Source: Diplolepis rosae
Lineage: Eukaryota; Arthropoda; Insecta; Hymenoptera; Diplolepididae
Direction: 5' to 3'
Length of the DNA: 64,000 nucleotides
NCBI GenBank assembly: GCA_030998225.1
Contig: JAPYXD010000695.1
Coordinates: 2,771,001-2,835,000 of the forward strand
The notes below the pieces were generated by a model that saw nothing but the letters and a program-made list of their open reading frames with translations, had not been told where the DNA came from and made no database searches. The translations under genes were made by a program, and so were the position numbers. Below, one piece after another: positions 36,570 to 49,367 of this stretch. Within the stretch, counting starts at the first letter, position 1, and every line of letters begins with the position of its first letter.

Positions 36570-37494
36570 TTAACCCATTAACGCTTGAACGGACGTTTTT
36601 TCCTGCAAACTTTCCGGCCATAATAAAAATTATGTAGAAAGTTTATAAAAAATCCAGCCAAGATTTTTCTGAAGTCAAATTTCATCTTCTTTGAGAATCT
36701 TGCCCTAATTTTTCGATAAAACGTAAGCCTTCATTATTATTAACAATTTTATTGAAAAAAAAGTGAAATTATCGAGATCGATCACTTTTAAAACCAACGA
36801 AACACATGGAAATTGAATTCCAAGAACCGCAGAAATCGTTTTTATCGCGTCCATAGACATAAAACTCGAAGTTCACTTGCTGTTTGTTAACATTGCGCAG
36901 ATGTCGCTTTCTGACACAGCTTTACGCGATTTATATTTTATCTGATTTTGACATTTGACCATAATGATGTAAAAAGTGCATAGTATGACTTGAAAATGTG
37001 TACTCGGGGGTTTCTAGGATCACTGATCACGAATTTAAAGTTATTATTGAAAAATTATATTGTTTAAATAATTTGTTTAAACAAACTATGTCTCCATTCA
37101 ACTTTTATCCAAGCTGCAACCGAACTTATTTTTTTGAAAACTAAATCTCATGATGATACCTAGTTATCGAAAATCAAAAAAACAGCAAGTGAACTTCGAG
37201 TTTTATGTCTATGGACGCGAGAAAAGCGATTTCTGCGGTTCTTGGAATTCGATTTCCATGTGTTTCGTTGGTTTCAAAAGTAATCGATCTCGATAATTTC
37301 ACTGTTTTTAAAATAAAATTGTTAATAACAATGAAAGTTTACGTTTTATCGAAAAATTAGGGCAAGATTCTCGAAGAAGATGAAATTTGACTTCAGAAAA
37401 ACCTTGGCTGGATTTTTTATAAACTTTCTTATGATTTTTTTTATGGCCGGAAAGTTTGCAGGAAAAAACGTCCGTTCAGGCGTTAATGGGTTAA
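36570..37494. mobile_element. TTAA-bounded foldback, arms about 320 bp
   Basis: TTAACCCATTAACGCTTGAA to its complement, with TTAA at 36570-36573 and 37491-37494. Arms (to about 36890; from about 37173) match closely through gaacggacgttttttcctgc, cagccaag, cgagatcgatcac and tccatagacataaaactcga. The loop is AT-rich. Non-coding. Confidence 0.9.
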
Positions 37495-38083
37495 GGGGAT
37501 CCGCAACCTTTAATATTTTTATTTTTTGAGTTTAGACCTTCCATATAATTTTTTTTATGTTTAGTACCTTTATTTAGGAAGGTTCTGGGTTTTTTTTGGA
37601 AATTCTAGTCCCTTTATGTATTTTTAAATTAAAAATTTTGAGTTTTTTGGGCATTTTTCAAACATTTTTTGTCTTTGAATAACTTTTTTGTTGATTAACC
37701 AATTATTATGATTCTTTTTTATTTTACTCCTTACAATGTGTAGAAACTTTTTGGGTATGGGAAATAAGGGAACACGATTGAAAAAAAGTTGCAAATAAAA
37801 TGAAAAAAAAATAAATAAAAATATCCCAAAATATTTTTTAAAAAAATTGTTGTAGTTATTTTTTTAGCTAGAGTGCTTTCCATTACTAAAAATATTAATA
37901 ATATATAATCCATGTGTCCATATAATCCAGAAATATTAGTAAATTAATAAACGAACTATTTTGTGTAAAAAACTCATTTTCTCTAAAAACGTGTAATTTT
38001 TGGAAAATGGCTAAAAAATTAAATATATTCCAATTAAAAGTGGCAAATACACTTAAGACTGCATACAGTATGCTGATGTAGTA
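37495..38083. other. AT-rich DNA, no supported gene
   Basis: Nothing recognised; two minus-strand frames of about 60 codons are rich in F, I and L, as expected by chance. Confidence 0.4.
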
Positions 38084-38235
38084 CATTCAGAAAAATATTT
38101 GGTTGAATCAACAATATTTTTGTTGGTTTATTTATAGAATTTTTTTATTGTACTGTCAACAAAATGTTTAGTTGAACCAAGGAATGATGGTTTGTTTTGC
38201 TACCATTTCGCTGAATGAAACAAATTTTTCTGAAA
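38084..38235. mobile_element. Small echo element, ttggttgaatcaaca motif
   Basis: CATTCAGAAAAATATTTGGT at the left and, reversed, TTTCAGAAAAATTTGTTTCA at the right; TA flanks; 152 bp. Confidence 0.6.
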
Positions 38236-39996
38236 TAAAAAAAAATCAGTTTTGAATGTAAAAATGAACATCATATTTTTACCTGTAAAATTGTGAAAAA
38301 GTACATAATTCAACATTTGAGGTGTTGAATTTTTTGATAATATAAAGAGTTCAAATTAAAATGTTTGAAATTTTATATAAATAATAATTTTTTTCAAAAA
38401 TTTTGCAATTATTATTATAAATTAAGAATTGATATTTTTGGCACCTGAAATGTAGCGCGCCAAAAACAAATAATATGTCGAACCTTTTCTTGCTGCGCAA
38501 GTGTGAGAAAGAGGTGGTGAAATGAGGAGGGACAAATTATATTATTTGGCTGGCTGTTTGAAAATTCTAAAAATAGGTAAAGTTAGGATTTAATTAAATT
38601 AAAATCATTATTCTTCACACTAAGTGTTAATAATCGAATTGGGAATAAATATTGAAGAATAATCATTTTTACTTCCTAAATAATTAATTTTTAGTATTTT
38701 AAGAATTTTGAATGAACCCGCCAAATAATATGATTTGCTTCTTCCTCATTTCGTCGTGTCTCCATCATCATTGGTCCTAATTGGGACCACTGTTTTCGAT
38801 TATTGTATTTATTTAAAAGCAGAAATGAATTTGATAATTATTAGAGGCAGCTTATTATTAACTTTAATTCAATCATGAGGTTTTTCTGAATCTTTTTTAT
38901 GAAGTTTATTTTCATTTCACTGGAGGTTGATCCTAACACTTAACATTTCGACTATTAAAATATCTATTATAATTTATTAAAATGCAACAATTTAATCAAA
39001 AATGTACTTTTAGTTTCGGAAATTTTTTTAGAACCTATTTTTATACAGACCATAAAAAATGTTATTTACTTTCTAGTAGGAGATCATTCAACTAAATAAA
39101 GATTACATTTTTAATAGATACATTTTATATTTGATAAAAATAAAATTTGATTTGTTTAGTGCCAAAATCAGAGTTTTATTTGATGAGTAGAAAATTTTTC
39201 TCAGGGTGCATTTGACTCGTAAAACTCTGTGTTGTGGGCTGTAAAAAAGAGGATTAATAAAACGAGAATTGGTCACCGGAAGTCAAAGTTTTATTTCGGT
39301 TGAGAGTTTATTCCAAGGCGACGATGATAGTAAGATGTTTTCGAGCGATTCGCGAATAGTTTGGCGGCACTGAAGGTAGTTGAGTTTAATATCGAAAAAG
39401 GAAAAGTCCAAGAAGACGATATTTCAACTATAAAGAGAATGCGAAATGGACTGTGGGATCATCCATTTCAGAATGGTCTCGGTTATAGGTTGGCACGAAT
39501 AATGATACGGCCCTGAGACCGTAACATTATTCCTAAGTCAAGAGGAAGATTGTGCTCAATTCGTAAATATGATACACGTCCCTAAGTCGACAGTCTCGAA
39601 ATGCCCACGTACCGCCGTCTATCATGCCAAGATAACACACGTGCTCTATGCAGGCCCATGGTCCTTTGTACTATCCTCTATCCGCTATCCGCTATCCCTT
39701 CTCTTCTATCTCTACTCCCTTAGTAATTCCATAAAGCTGTAACGCTTTCTTCGTATATCTGCAACTTATGTAAAACTGAAACTTCTTGTGAAAATTAGAA
39801 TGGACGTATTTAAGGTCAAACTTTATTAAGGGACCATTCATGAATTATGTAACAGCTTTTTGGGGGAAGGGGGTTTGTCATAATATTATGATCCGTTGAA
39901 TTGGAAATGGGTGATAAGTAAATCAACACTGTTATGTAATTAACAAAAATAAAAATAAACACGTTGTATTAATTACACTTTTTTGAAGTTCATTAT
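38236..39996. other. No supported gene; complex island 39230-39780
   Basis: AT-rich to about 39220. Then about 39230-39780 is balanced, with tggcggcactgaagg, a short ctatccg array (39678-39700) and no clear ORF. It could be part of an LTR-type element or host regulatory DNA; no long terminal repeats could be paired. Confidence 0.3.
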
Positions 39997-41349
39997 GGTA
40001 AAAGCACCAATAGCCGGACGTCTAAGGAAATGTCAATCAATTTTTTGTATTTATTGTTCTAAATGTGATGCGGAATCAAGAATTGTCGCGATTATTTTGA
40101 TGTATGTGTCCTCCCTACTATAACAAAAAGTCCAGGGTTGTGTTAAATCTGAATAATCCATTTTAATAATTCTCTTCATTAAATAATGCTCTGGAGCCAA
40201 TTGCCGGACGGGTAAAGTGAATTGATCCAATAGCCGGACAGCGCTGCACCAATAGTCGGACAAGAGTATATTATAATTTGATTGATATGAATTTGATATT
40301 TTTTAAGCAGAAAAAACACTGGGAAATATTTACGAAAACATTTTTTAGGTCTACGCTTATAAATAAAAAAATATTGAAAAGATTTTACAAATGGAATATA
40401 TTATATTTAGAGCTTGCAGCACTAATTGTCAATCGTTTTTGCCTTATATCCTCAATCGCATTAATAATATCCGTTTTGGTATAAAGCTTTTTAATCTTTT
40501 TTTCTGATACTTTTTCCATGATCTATATAATAAAAACACCAAATACGTAAAACCCAGAAAATACATATCTTAAAATGAAAATACTTTCTCAAAATATCAG
40601 ATTTTCAGCAAATCCATAGTTCAAACATTATTTCTTTAAAAAATTATTAATTTTCATTGTTCTCAATGTAAAATAAACAAGAAAATAAACGTCAAATGTC
40701 AATTGAGGTTGGATTTCATATTTGACTAATTAAAATATGTTTAAAGTAATTTGCCTAATATTTTATTAGATAGATATCTTCTATGAATTTGAAACAATCA
40801 AATACTTACCACATTTCTTGAAAATATCAACAGCACTTTTTAAAATTCGCATTCGTTTTTGCGATAAACTTTTCGTCTGGCGACTAGAGCGAAAACAAAA
40901 TCAGTGCAATGTAACTCCGGACACGTGTTCGGTTATTAGGCAAAACGAATATTCATTGACCTAATAACCGGATTTAAAATATTTAATCAAAGGAAAATGT
41001 TTTTTAATTTTTAAAAATATTATGGTTTAGATAAAGCATTTGACTTTAGTGTAACACGTATTGAAATGAAAAATGAAGGTAAATGTAAATATTATTTGCT
41101 TAACAAAGACAACGTGTCAGTTAGTTTATAGAGCAGATTTCGCTACATTTCGACCAGCCTTGTGCTTCAGTAGAGAAGTTTTTTTTTCTTGGCGAAGTTT
41201 TAATTTCTAATTCAACAAATTTTTCACTTTTTTAAAGCTTACGTTTCGAGGTTTGTATACGGTACACCAAAATAGCGATAAGTGATTCATAAATCTTTAA
41301 TTTTGAGAAAAATTCATGGCTCTGTCAGGCTATTGGTGCTTTTACCTTA
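39997..41349. mobile_element. Element with ggtaaaagcaccaatagccg termini
   Basis: Left GGTAAAAGCACCAATAGCCG, right, reversed, GGTAAAAGCACCAATAGCCT. The motif ccaatagccggac recurs inside at 40198, 40229 and 40250, and as taataaccgga near 40965. Length 1.35 kb. The 70-codon minus-strand frame 40051-40263 and 68-codon frame 40278-40484 are unidentified; they could be decayed coding remnants. Confidence 0.7.
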
Positions 41350-41416
41350 TGTATACATACTTATTTTCAAAAGTGAAATTTATTTGTTGAAAATATCTTT
41401 TTGAATTATATAGCAG

Positions 41417-42719
41417 CCCAGTGGGAAATTTTTGATCGGAAGAATATTGGACCAATCTTTGTTACCGCCTTTCCGAGATCGGGCCAATGATGATAAAATA
41501 ATTGATCCAAATATTGGCCAAAATTGTTTGCATGTCTTGAAATTTTCGCGATATTATTTTAGTTATTAGCTCACGCTGCGTGAAATTAACTGCGCTTCGA
41601 ATCTAATGTAAAATCCAAATACCAAGTCTCGTATCCCTTGGTTTTCTCATGAGAGGGATATTTTCAAAAAAATACATAAAAAGAGCTTTATACGTCTTGA
41701 TGTTGTTGTCATGAGGTCTTATATTATGATCATTCGTGAAATTATTGAATATAATATAAAATAAAATATGTCGCTTCTTGAATAATAAGTAGGTATGTAT
41801 ATTTTGAAACTACACTGAGAAAAAATCCTGGGCATAGTGACGTGATATATGTAGTTGAAAATGTCCTTAACTACTTTTTGTAGCTGAATTCAAGCAATGG
41901 TTGACCCGTCAATGTAGGTACTAAAAGTGGTCGCAGTGACTAAGTAATGTAGTCACAGCGACTATGTAATGTTGTCACAGTCACTATATATAAGTGTCAA
42001 CTATAAAGTTATGTTAAATCAAATTGCTAAAATCAAATGCATGAAATCACTACGTGGAACATTGTATTTTTCATAGCAGCTCTTTTGAAAATCTGTTTAT
42101 CGGCATCTGTAGAGCTGGTTGAAACTTTAAAAGTAGTAGGATTTAAAATCACAGTTTCGAGCCGCTCGACACTTCAAATCAAATTCTCAAAAGAGTTGCT
42201 ATCAGTTGCTATAAAAAATAATATGCATTACTCGAAACAATACACAGCGAATTCAACGAGTGTGAAGTTTGCTACACTGGTTATAGCGACTACGTTATTC
42301 TAGCTATGACAACTCAATGTTTCAAGTTCACATAGCTAGGTTTAAGAGTTAAGGACAATTTCAACAGTGTTAACTAGTCGCCACGACCAGGTATTCAGAA
42401 TCAATTCAGAATATGGCTACCATGGCTACAAATCATGTTACTGTAGCCATGGGTCAAGTAGCGACAACAAGTCTCCCTCGTTACAGTCACTTTTTTATTT
42501 CCAACTACATTATCCCTAGTCATTATGACCAGATGCTATTTTTCTCTGTGTAGCAACTAATTCTGGCAAACCAATCCTTGGCAAGGATGTTATCATCCCA
42601 GAATTTTACTAACAATTGTCCAATATTGGCTGTCGCTATCCAACCAATTATTTTACTTTTGATGCCAGTATTAGTTCAATAATCGCCCGATTTTCGAGTT
42701 TTGACAATTTGCCACTGGG
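41417..42719. mobile_element. Echo-type element, ccaatattgg motif, interrupted
   Basis: CCCAGTGGGAAATT at the left and, reversed, CCCAGTGGCAAATT at the right. Flanking interior repeats ccaatattgg, ggaccaatc, gatcgggccaat and similar. Its middle is occupied by the 738-bp element at 41813-42550, leaving about 565 bp of its own sequence. Confidence 0.8.
41813..42550. mobile_element. Echo element, gtcacagtgac motif, nested
   Basis: CACTGAGAAAAAATCCTGGG at the left and right end ttttctctgtg; TA flanks. The interior repeats gtagtcacagcgactatg / gttgtcacagtcacta / gtagccatggg variants. An 88-codon frame (42037-42303) lies in the middle between gcagctcttttgaaa and its inverse; no protein family is recognised. 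Confidence 0.82.
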
Positions 42720-43207
42720 ATAAGATGGATGCGAGTGCGTCCAAACCACTTTATTATGAATTTTTATATAGGATGAGAAAGGTGTCCGAAGTTAGTAAAA
42801 ATTTGTTACGTAAATAAAAAATGTAAGGTCAGTCATATAGGGTCCGCTACTCAAAAATATGATTTTTTTTTACTTTAAAATTAAAAAGTTTGTTTAAATT
42901 CCATCAGTTGACAGGATACTTCTATTACGAATATATATTTTAAGAATTTCAAATGCACATAAAAATATATAACATAAATATATAAATCACATACACACAA
43001 AAAACACATGGCTTTACTTGTATGCCATTTTTATTTGAAATTTTCTCTGTAGTAAAATAAATTTATCATTTCTCTTGAAATGTTGCACAGGAAAAAATTA
43101 GATATTCGGGATTAATATCTAGATATTAGATTATGGGACAGCCATCTAATATATTTTATTCTTGATATCTTAAATATTATAATTGAATATACAAGATGGC
43201 TGTCCTA
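42720..43207. other. AT-rich spacer with a 70-bp hairpin
   Basis: gggacagccatctaatata (from 43135) pairs with acaagatggctgtcct just before 43207, giving a hairpin that ends where the next element begins. No gene. Confidence 0.5.
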
Positions 43208-46006
43208 CACTGAGAAAAAAGATTCTTAGATCCAAAGAAATGTATTTAATTGATTCCATTTCTTTGTATCAAAAAATTCGTTACCCAATTTAATTAAATA
43301 TTTTTTAGAAGCATGAAACGCGTGCTTTGATTCAAAGAAATAATTTATTTGATAGGCATTTCTTTGCTTGTGAATGTGAGCAAATTAACTCAACCAATTC
43401 ATTTCTATGAAACTAAGTACCTAGTTTATTTGAATCTTGTTTTCGCACTCAAAGAAATATTTATTTGATTCAATAAGTCCTATTTTTTGAATTCAACAAG
43501 ACGTATTTGAATCAAATAATTTATCCATGGATGAATCAAGCTTTAGGTTTTCTTGAATCAAGGAAATATTTATTTAATTGAGGCATTCATTAATTAATTT
43601 AGGAAGATATTTATTCGATTCAAAGAGTTGATAAATGTATATCAATGTAACGTTTTTTTATATGAATAAAATATTGTGTTTGCATAAATATATATTTCTT
43701 TAGTTGATAGAAATGTTTTTTGTGAACAGTAGAATGGAAGAATTCATTAAAAAAAGAACATTTATTTCAAAGAAAACAATATTTTGTTGAAATGACTGCA
43801 AGTACTTTCAGTTAAAATAAATAATTTCTTTTATATAAATGTTTGGCATCATTGTTACAATTGTCAATCTTTTTGAACTTTCAACATATTTTGTAGAATT
43901 AAATCATTATCAGATTTCTCCTAGGAAATATCCGCCTACATTATCAATATAAAATAATTTAAACCAAAAAAACCAATTTTTTAAAAGAAAGAAATATTTT
44001 TTTGAAAAAACTGTAGATATTTTTCGTTTAAAAAATTTGTTTATTTAATTTAAAGGTTTGACATATTTGTTATGATAACATATTTTTTAAACTTGAAACA
44101 TATTTCATATAATTAAATGTTTATTGGATTCCTCCTAGAAAATATTCGCTTGAATTATGAATATGGAATAATTTAGACCAAACAAACCATTTTTTCAAAG
44201 AAAGAAGTATTTTTCGGAAAAACTGTGGTATTTTTCGTTTATAAAATTTGTTTATTCCATTTAAACGTTTGGCGTAGTTGTTATGATTACATTTTTTTTA
44301 AACTTGAAACATATTTTCTATAGAATTGAAAATTTATCATTCCCGTTCTAAGAAACATTCGCTCCCATTATCAACTTGAAATGTATCATTCCAAACAAAT
44401 ATTCGTCCCACCGTAGTATCCATTTTTTTCTATTCAACTGTTTGTCATAGTTGATATAAACATACATATACATACTTTCAAATGTGAAATATATATATTT
44501 CATAGGGTTGAAGATTTATCAGTCTCTTCAAAGGAAATATTCGTTTTGATTCACAATATCAAATATATCATTTAAAACTTAATTCAATTATAATTACTTT
44601 TTTATTTTTCACTTAGGTTTTTAAAATTCAATTGATTTTACAAAAATTCAAACAGCAAAAGTCTTGATAAATTTATAACATAAAATCTCAAAAATCTACA
44701 CAAGATTTAGATTTTACATAAATTTCTTAGGAACAATAATAATTTGGAATTCACAATTGTATAATTTATATTTTGAAACTATACAACACAGAAAGTAAAA
44801 GAATTTCCATTTAAATGTTTTTACACAAGATTCTTTTTTATATTAATGTAATTTTTGAATATATATTTTAAAATTTAGTTTCATTAAACTTCATACGTAT
44901 GGTTATAATAAAAATGTATACTAAATATTAATTAATAATTATATTATATATTTATCAATAATCATAATTATAATAATTTTAAAAAAAATTTTATGAATAA
45001 TTTATAAAAATAGTTGATTTATTTTTACTTGAGTGAGGCTCAAAAGCTCTAGTCACGGCACATTTCTCTCACAAGCTCTGAATAACTCTTGCAGTCACTA
45101 TATAAGAAAGTTCCAAATTTTACGTCTCAGGATTGTAAGCGAGCGTGTGCGTGATTCGACGAAAGCGTATCGTCCTATATATAAGTTTTAGTTATTAGGT
45201 TTATATTTGCGAAGTTGTATATTTAAGTGTATTTGCGATAGAAAATATGATTGGCTGCGACTGAATGGTGTGAATGTAATTGTATGATGTTTATATATGT
45301 ATGTATCGGATGACAAGTGACAGGTTCGAGGTAAGAGTTTTTTTGTTATTTAAGAGAACCATGACAACGTTTATACTTGACTCCTTACAATTCATGAAGT
45401 TTATATTACTTTAAATTTAAGAAATATTTCTTAAATTTCAAAACACGTTTATTCATATCAGTAACATCTTTTTGACACAAATCTCTAACTTAACATAGGC
45501 AACATTATCGTTCTTTGCATCCATTATTACTCAATACACTTTACTACTTGACCATTTTAAACAGTAAATCACATCTTCGGAGCAAATAATTATTTAATCC
45601 TACCAAGAATTATCTCCTCATTTCAAAGAAATATTTCTCTCAATTTACAATTCGCTCATTACAAACAAGGAATCAGATATTGGAATGGAAAACAAATTTA
45701 CTTGAACCAATGCAAATTTTTTTGAATTAATGTATTGTTTCTTTGAAGATGTATCACATCATTTTACATCAAAGAATTCACTTCTCTTATCAAATAATTG
45801 CTACACAATGTTAATAACATATTTATTCAATCTAATGAATATTTAATAGTACTGGAAAAACATTTTTTTGCTTTAATTATTCATTTTTTAAAGGCAATAA
45901 AAATATTTCTTTGATCTAAAAAAATATTTATTCGTCACCATCCAGCTCAACCATTTATTTGAATCAAAGAAATATTCTTTGATTCGAATATTCTTTTTTC
46001 TCAGTG
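43208..46006. mobile_element. Large echo element, gaatcaaagaaatttct motif, 2.8 kb
   Basis: CACTGAGAAAAAAGATTCTT at the left, right end gaatattcttttttctcagt plus g; TA flanks. Both outer ends (about 43210-43660 and 45560-46000) iterate gaatcaaagaaatatttatt variants. Between them lie a tandem array (43751-44560), an AT-rich stretch, and a distinct segment 45040-45336 with a tatataag box near 45099 and gaggtaagag, a good 5' splice-site match, at about 45328-45337. No ORF of note, so any gene it once carried is lost. It is the longest of the CACTGAG elements here. Confidence 0.8.
43751..44560. repeat. Diverged tandem array, period about 213 bp
   Basis: Anchor words ctaggaaatatccgcc, ctagaaaatattcgct, ctaagaaacattcgctc and aaaggaaatattcg occur at 43921, 44135, 44348 and about 44530, with caaagaaagaaatattttt, cttgaaacatatttt and gtttggc between them in the same order. 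At least three full copies and partial edges. Confidence 0.78.
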
Positions 46007-46528
46007 TATAATTGAATATCCATTTTTCTCCGTAAATTTATACTTAAAGTTGATTTTCAAACTTTCTTGAAACTTGAATTCTGCAAAACCTTTTTCCAAT
46101 TACAAGAGAACGAAAATTTTATATCAAAATTGTAAATCGGTTGAATCAAAGTATGCTAGTCGAAAGAAAATTAAAATTTAATAACGTTTAATCTGACGGA
46201 ATTTCGAACTTCAAAATTCTCTAGTGGAAGGAATTTAAAATAAAAATATTTGGAATTATAAAGTAATTAACATTAGTATCTATCCAGTTGAAGTCCACGT
46301 TAAACTTTGATATATTAAAAAAATTTACGATATTTCATTATCTATGGAAATGTAGTTACAGAACATCAATTGCCGATAACACTTCAGTTTTATATTTTAG
46401 AATGAAAAGATTTCAGAATTTTTACTAAAACGAAGTTAACGGACGTTCCTTATTATTTTCTGAATCATTTGCCAAATTTTGAGTAAGTTATGTTATAAAC
46501 AAAAAAATGATCTTACATGGTTGGATTA

Positions 46529-47128
46529 GTATATAATTTCTGTCACGTGACCTAATCGGGGAAAAAATATTTGACCATGACAAAACCTGAATTTTAAATT
46601 GCCTTATCATTATAGACACCGTGTTTCGCATTCTACTTGATTTTATATGATTCTATGAGTTCAATAAAAAACATTTAGTTTGATGTGGAAGACAATATTG
46701 CACAAATTTTCATCGTGGTGATTGCAGATATGCAAAAAACGGGTACAAAGCATGGAAGTATAAATTTAGAATGAAGCTACTGCAACGTTTTTAAAATATT
46801 CATAACGGTATACAACCAGAGTAGAACTTACGACGAGGAGCTTACGCCCAATCTTCGCCGTACGCACGATGGAGAAAATCCTATGAATTCAGAATACCGT
46901 GGTCGAAACAACGCGCCAAAAGGGATGTATACACGCAAATAATATTTACGTGCATAGTGGAATGCGGTATTATCTCGATTCCTCATCTTACGTAAATAAG
47001 CGAGTCATTTTCAAAAAGATCAACATGTACCAACATGCACACAAAGTATGGTATAATATATATTATTTCAGAAACATTAAGGCCATGGGCCAAGCAGGTC
47101 ACGTGACAAAAATTATATGTTAATACAT
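46529..47128. repeat. Element with atataatttntgtcacgtgacc termini
   Basis: Left atataatttctgtcacgtga, right, reversed, atataatttttgtcacgtga. 0.6 kb apart in opposite orientation. The 74-codon frame at 46899-47123 is inside; no family recognised. The GTCACGTGAC in each end is a perfect bHLH-zip E-box, which may be coincidental. Exact borders unresolved. Confidence 0.55.
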
Positions 47129-47134
47129 ATGATA

Positions 47135-48181
47135 CTCTCTAAACCTGAATCAGTGAAATAGTCACTGATTCAATCTGTGAAAATATATCAACTGATAAAT
47201 CAGTGCCCTGATTTGATTTCACTGATGAATCAGTGAACGCACCACGTGAACATAACTTTTGAATTCGCGAATTCAAAAAAGAGGTTAGATTTTCGACGCG
47301 CGCTATAACATAATCGTAAATGTGCTTTGGTGATTACAAGTGCTCTTTGCAATCACATATAATTATCAAGACAATCAAAAGTATTCAACGAATACTTGCC
47401 AGATATAGTGTATGTACAGTAATTATTTCTCACGATAAAATTGGTAAGTCATTATAACCTTAAATTTTTTCATCGATTCGATCGATTTTCTCATTTTTTT
47501 CAACGATTTAAATGTTAAAATCACAAAGTAAATGGAGCTTAATTGATCATTTTTGTTCGAATAATAATATAATCAGAGCAAATATATGTCGTAAGAAATT
47601 TCAATATAACATATATTCCACTCCTAACAAATATTTTATTAACCTTTAACAAAAGAATACCTCATGCTTCATCCAAGGAGATGGGTGGTTCCTTACTCCT
47701 CCATTATCATCGCCTGTTTCGGCTTTTGATCTCTTGTTCAATGTCTATTATGTTTTCAATCTCCAATTTCCAACCTCGCTCATTAACTTTTTCAATTTCT
47801 TCGCGAACTATGTGCATGGCATCGATTCCATTTTCATTAATTCTGTTTCATTGCTCCACCACAATACTAATAATTTCAAAAATATGTCCTCGGAACCATC
47901 TACTTCAAATGCAGAATAATAATTACAATGTATAATAATAATTACGTAATTTCTTTTTAGTTTTGTTTAACCTTGAATAAACGTGTTCATCGATCGTTAA
48001 AATATATAGCTGGTTTTATTATTCCCACTTGAGGATTTCACTGATTCAATAAGTGAGTTCAATCTATTTCACTGATTCATCAGTCGAATTGCACTAATTC
48101 TCAGTGAAAAACTTATAGCTGCTGCTACCGGTGAACGGTCACTGATTCGCAGTGACTATTCACTGGTTCAGGTTTAAAGAG
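47135..48181. mobile_element. Long CTCTCTAAACCTGAATCAGT element, 1.05 kb
   Basis: CTCTCTAAACCTGAATCAGT at the left and, reversed, CTCTTTAAACCTGAACCAGT at the right; TA flanks. Both ends carry cactgattcatcagtga repeats. Its unique middle (about 47280-47990) is lacking from the 208-bp copy at 48421 and includes a possible coding remnant on the minus strand. Confidence 0.85.
47686..47935 (-). pseudogene. Possible coding remnant inside the 47135 element
   Basis: On the minus strand one frame reads INENGIDAMHIVREEIEKVNERGWKLEIENIIDIEQEIKSRNRR before two stops; the composition is charged, helix-like and possibly coiled-coil. An overlapping minus-strand frame reads FEVDGSEDIFLKLLVLWWSNETELMKME, so a frameshift may join them. 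I do not recognise the family. The position between element ends suggests a decayed element-encoded protein. Open plus-strand frames over the same bases weaken the case. Confidence 0.3.
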
Positions 48182-48260
48182 TACATTAAAATATTGTCAT
48201 TATAAAATATTATAAAATTAAAATAATAAATTCTATTGACCCTTGATTTAATTTATAATA

Positions 48261-49367
48261 GTTGGTACGTTTGCATTGGCTTTAAGGTCCATAACTGAAA
48301 AAGTCTATTTAATCAGAAGTTTCGGCTCTGATCGGAGCCCTCATCAGTGATATTTATTAAAATCTAGAAAATATAAAAAAGATGCTATCGCTAATTTCAC
48401 ATATTTTCTCGGAATAACTACTCTCTAAATCTGAATCAGTCAAATTTTCACTGATTGAATCGGTGGTTTGCCTTGTCACTCATTCATCAGTGAAAAAATA
48501 CTTTTCACTGTTAAATCAGTTAATTTTCAGTGAAATTTGACTGATTTACAGTAACTTCTTTTTAGCTATTTGAATCAGTAAAATTTCACTGATAATCAGT
48601 AGATTTACACTGATTCAAATTTAGAGAGTAGAGTACTTAACATGTTACAAAAAAAAGTACTTGATATGTTAATTAAAAATGGAAAGTTTGGATATATTCT
48701 TTGGTGCGAAGCTGAATGTGAATAGCTTGGTCTAGACCATTAAGGCTATCTTTTGACTATTTTTTCTGAAATTATTTTAAAACTATTGATAAACTATGTA
48801 TAAAAAATATTTACATGTTTGCATGTCTTGTCCATACCGGTGTCTAGAATTAAATTCTTGTGTGACAAGTTGAATGGCAAGAGCTTAATGTTGAGCATTG
48901 ATGCTATTTTGAACTATTTTGACCGAAGAACCCATGTTTAAAGTATTTCTAAAGAATTATTTATATTTTTCAAGGTCTTATCCATTACTGTGTCCACAAT
49001 AAGTTCTTTGGTGCAAAGCTGAATTGGTTGAGGCTATTTAGTTTATAAATAGTTTTAAAATAGTTTCAGAAGAAATAGTCAAAAAATAGCCTTAATGGTC
49101 TAGACCAAGCTATTCACATTTAGCTTCGTACCAAAAAATATATCCAAACGTTCCATTTTCAACTCATACATCAAGTACTCTTTTTTGTATCATATGTTAA
49201 GTACTCTAGTTATTCCGAGAAAATATGTGAAATTAGCGACAGCATCTTTTTTGTATTTTCTAGATTTTAATAAATATCACTGATGAGGGCTCCGATCACA
49301 GCCGAAACGTCTGATTAAATAGACTTTTTCATTTATGGACCCTAATGCCAATAAAAACGTTCCAAGC
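48261..49367. mobile_element. Foldback element, one arm interrupted
   Basis: Arms share ggtccataa, gtctatttaatcag, ctcatcagtgatatttatt, gatgctatcgctaatttcac, ggtctagaccattaaggct. The left arm contains the insertion 48421-48628; the right arm keeps the uninterrupted site near 49204-49214. The outer terminus is about GTTGGTACGTTTGCATTGGC. Non-coding. Confidence 0.88.
48421..48628. mobile_element. Complete CTCTCTAAATCTGAATCAGT element, 208 bp
   Basis: CTCTCTAAATCTGAATCAGT to actgattcaaatttagagag. TA at 48419-48420 and 48629-48630. Comparison with the other arm of the host hairpin (aactagagtactt) shows that a single TA was duplicated. The interior is iterated cactgattcatcagtga words only. Confidence 0.92.

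Noticed and set aside
39230..39780. LTR retrotransposon with primer-binding site (tggcggcact)
   Set aside because: No paired long terminal repeats, polypurine tract or gag/pol similarity found.
43751..44560. Centromeric satellite
   Set aside because: Only about four highly diverged units, enclosed within one mobile element.
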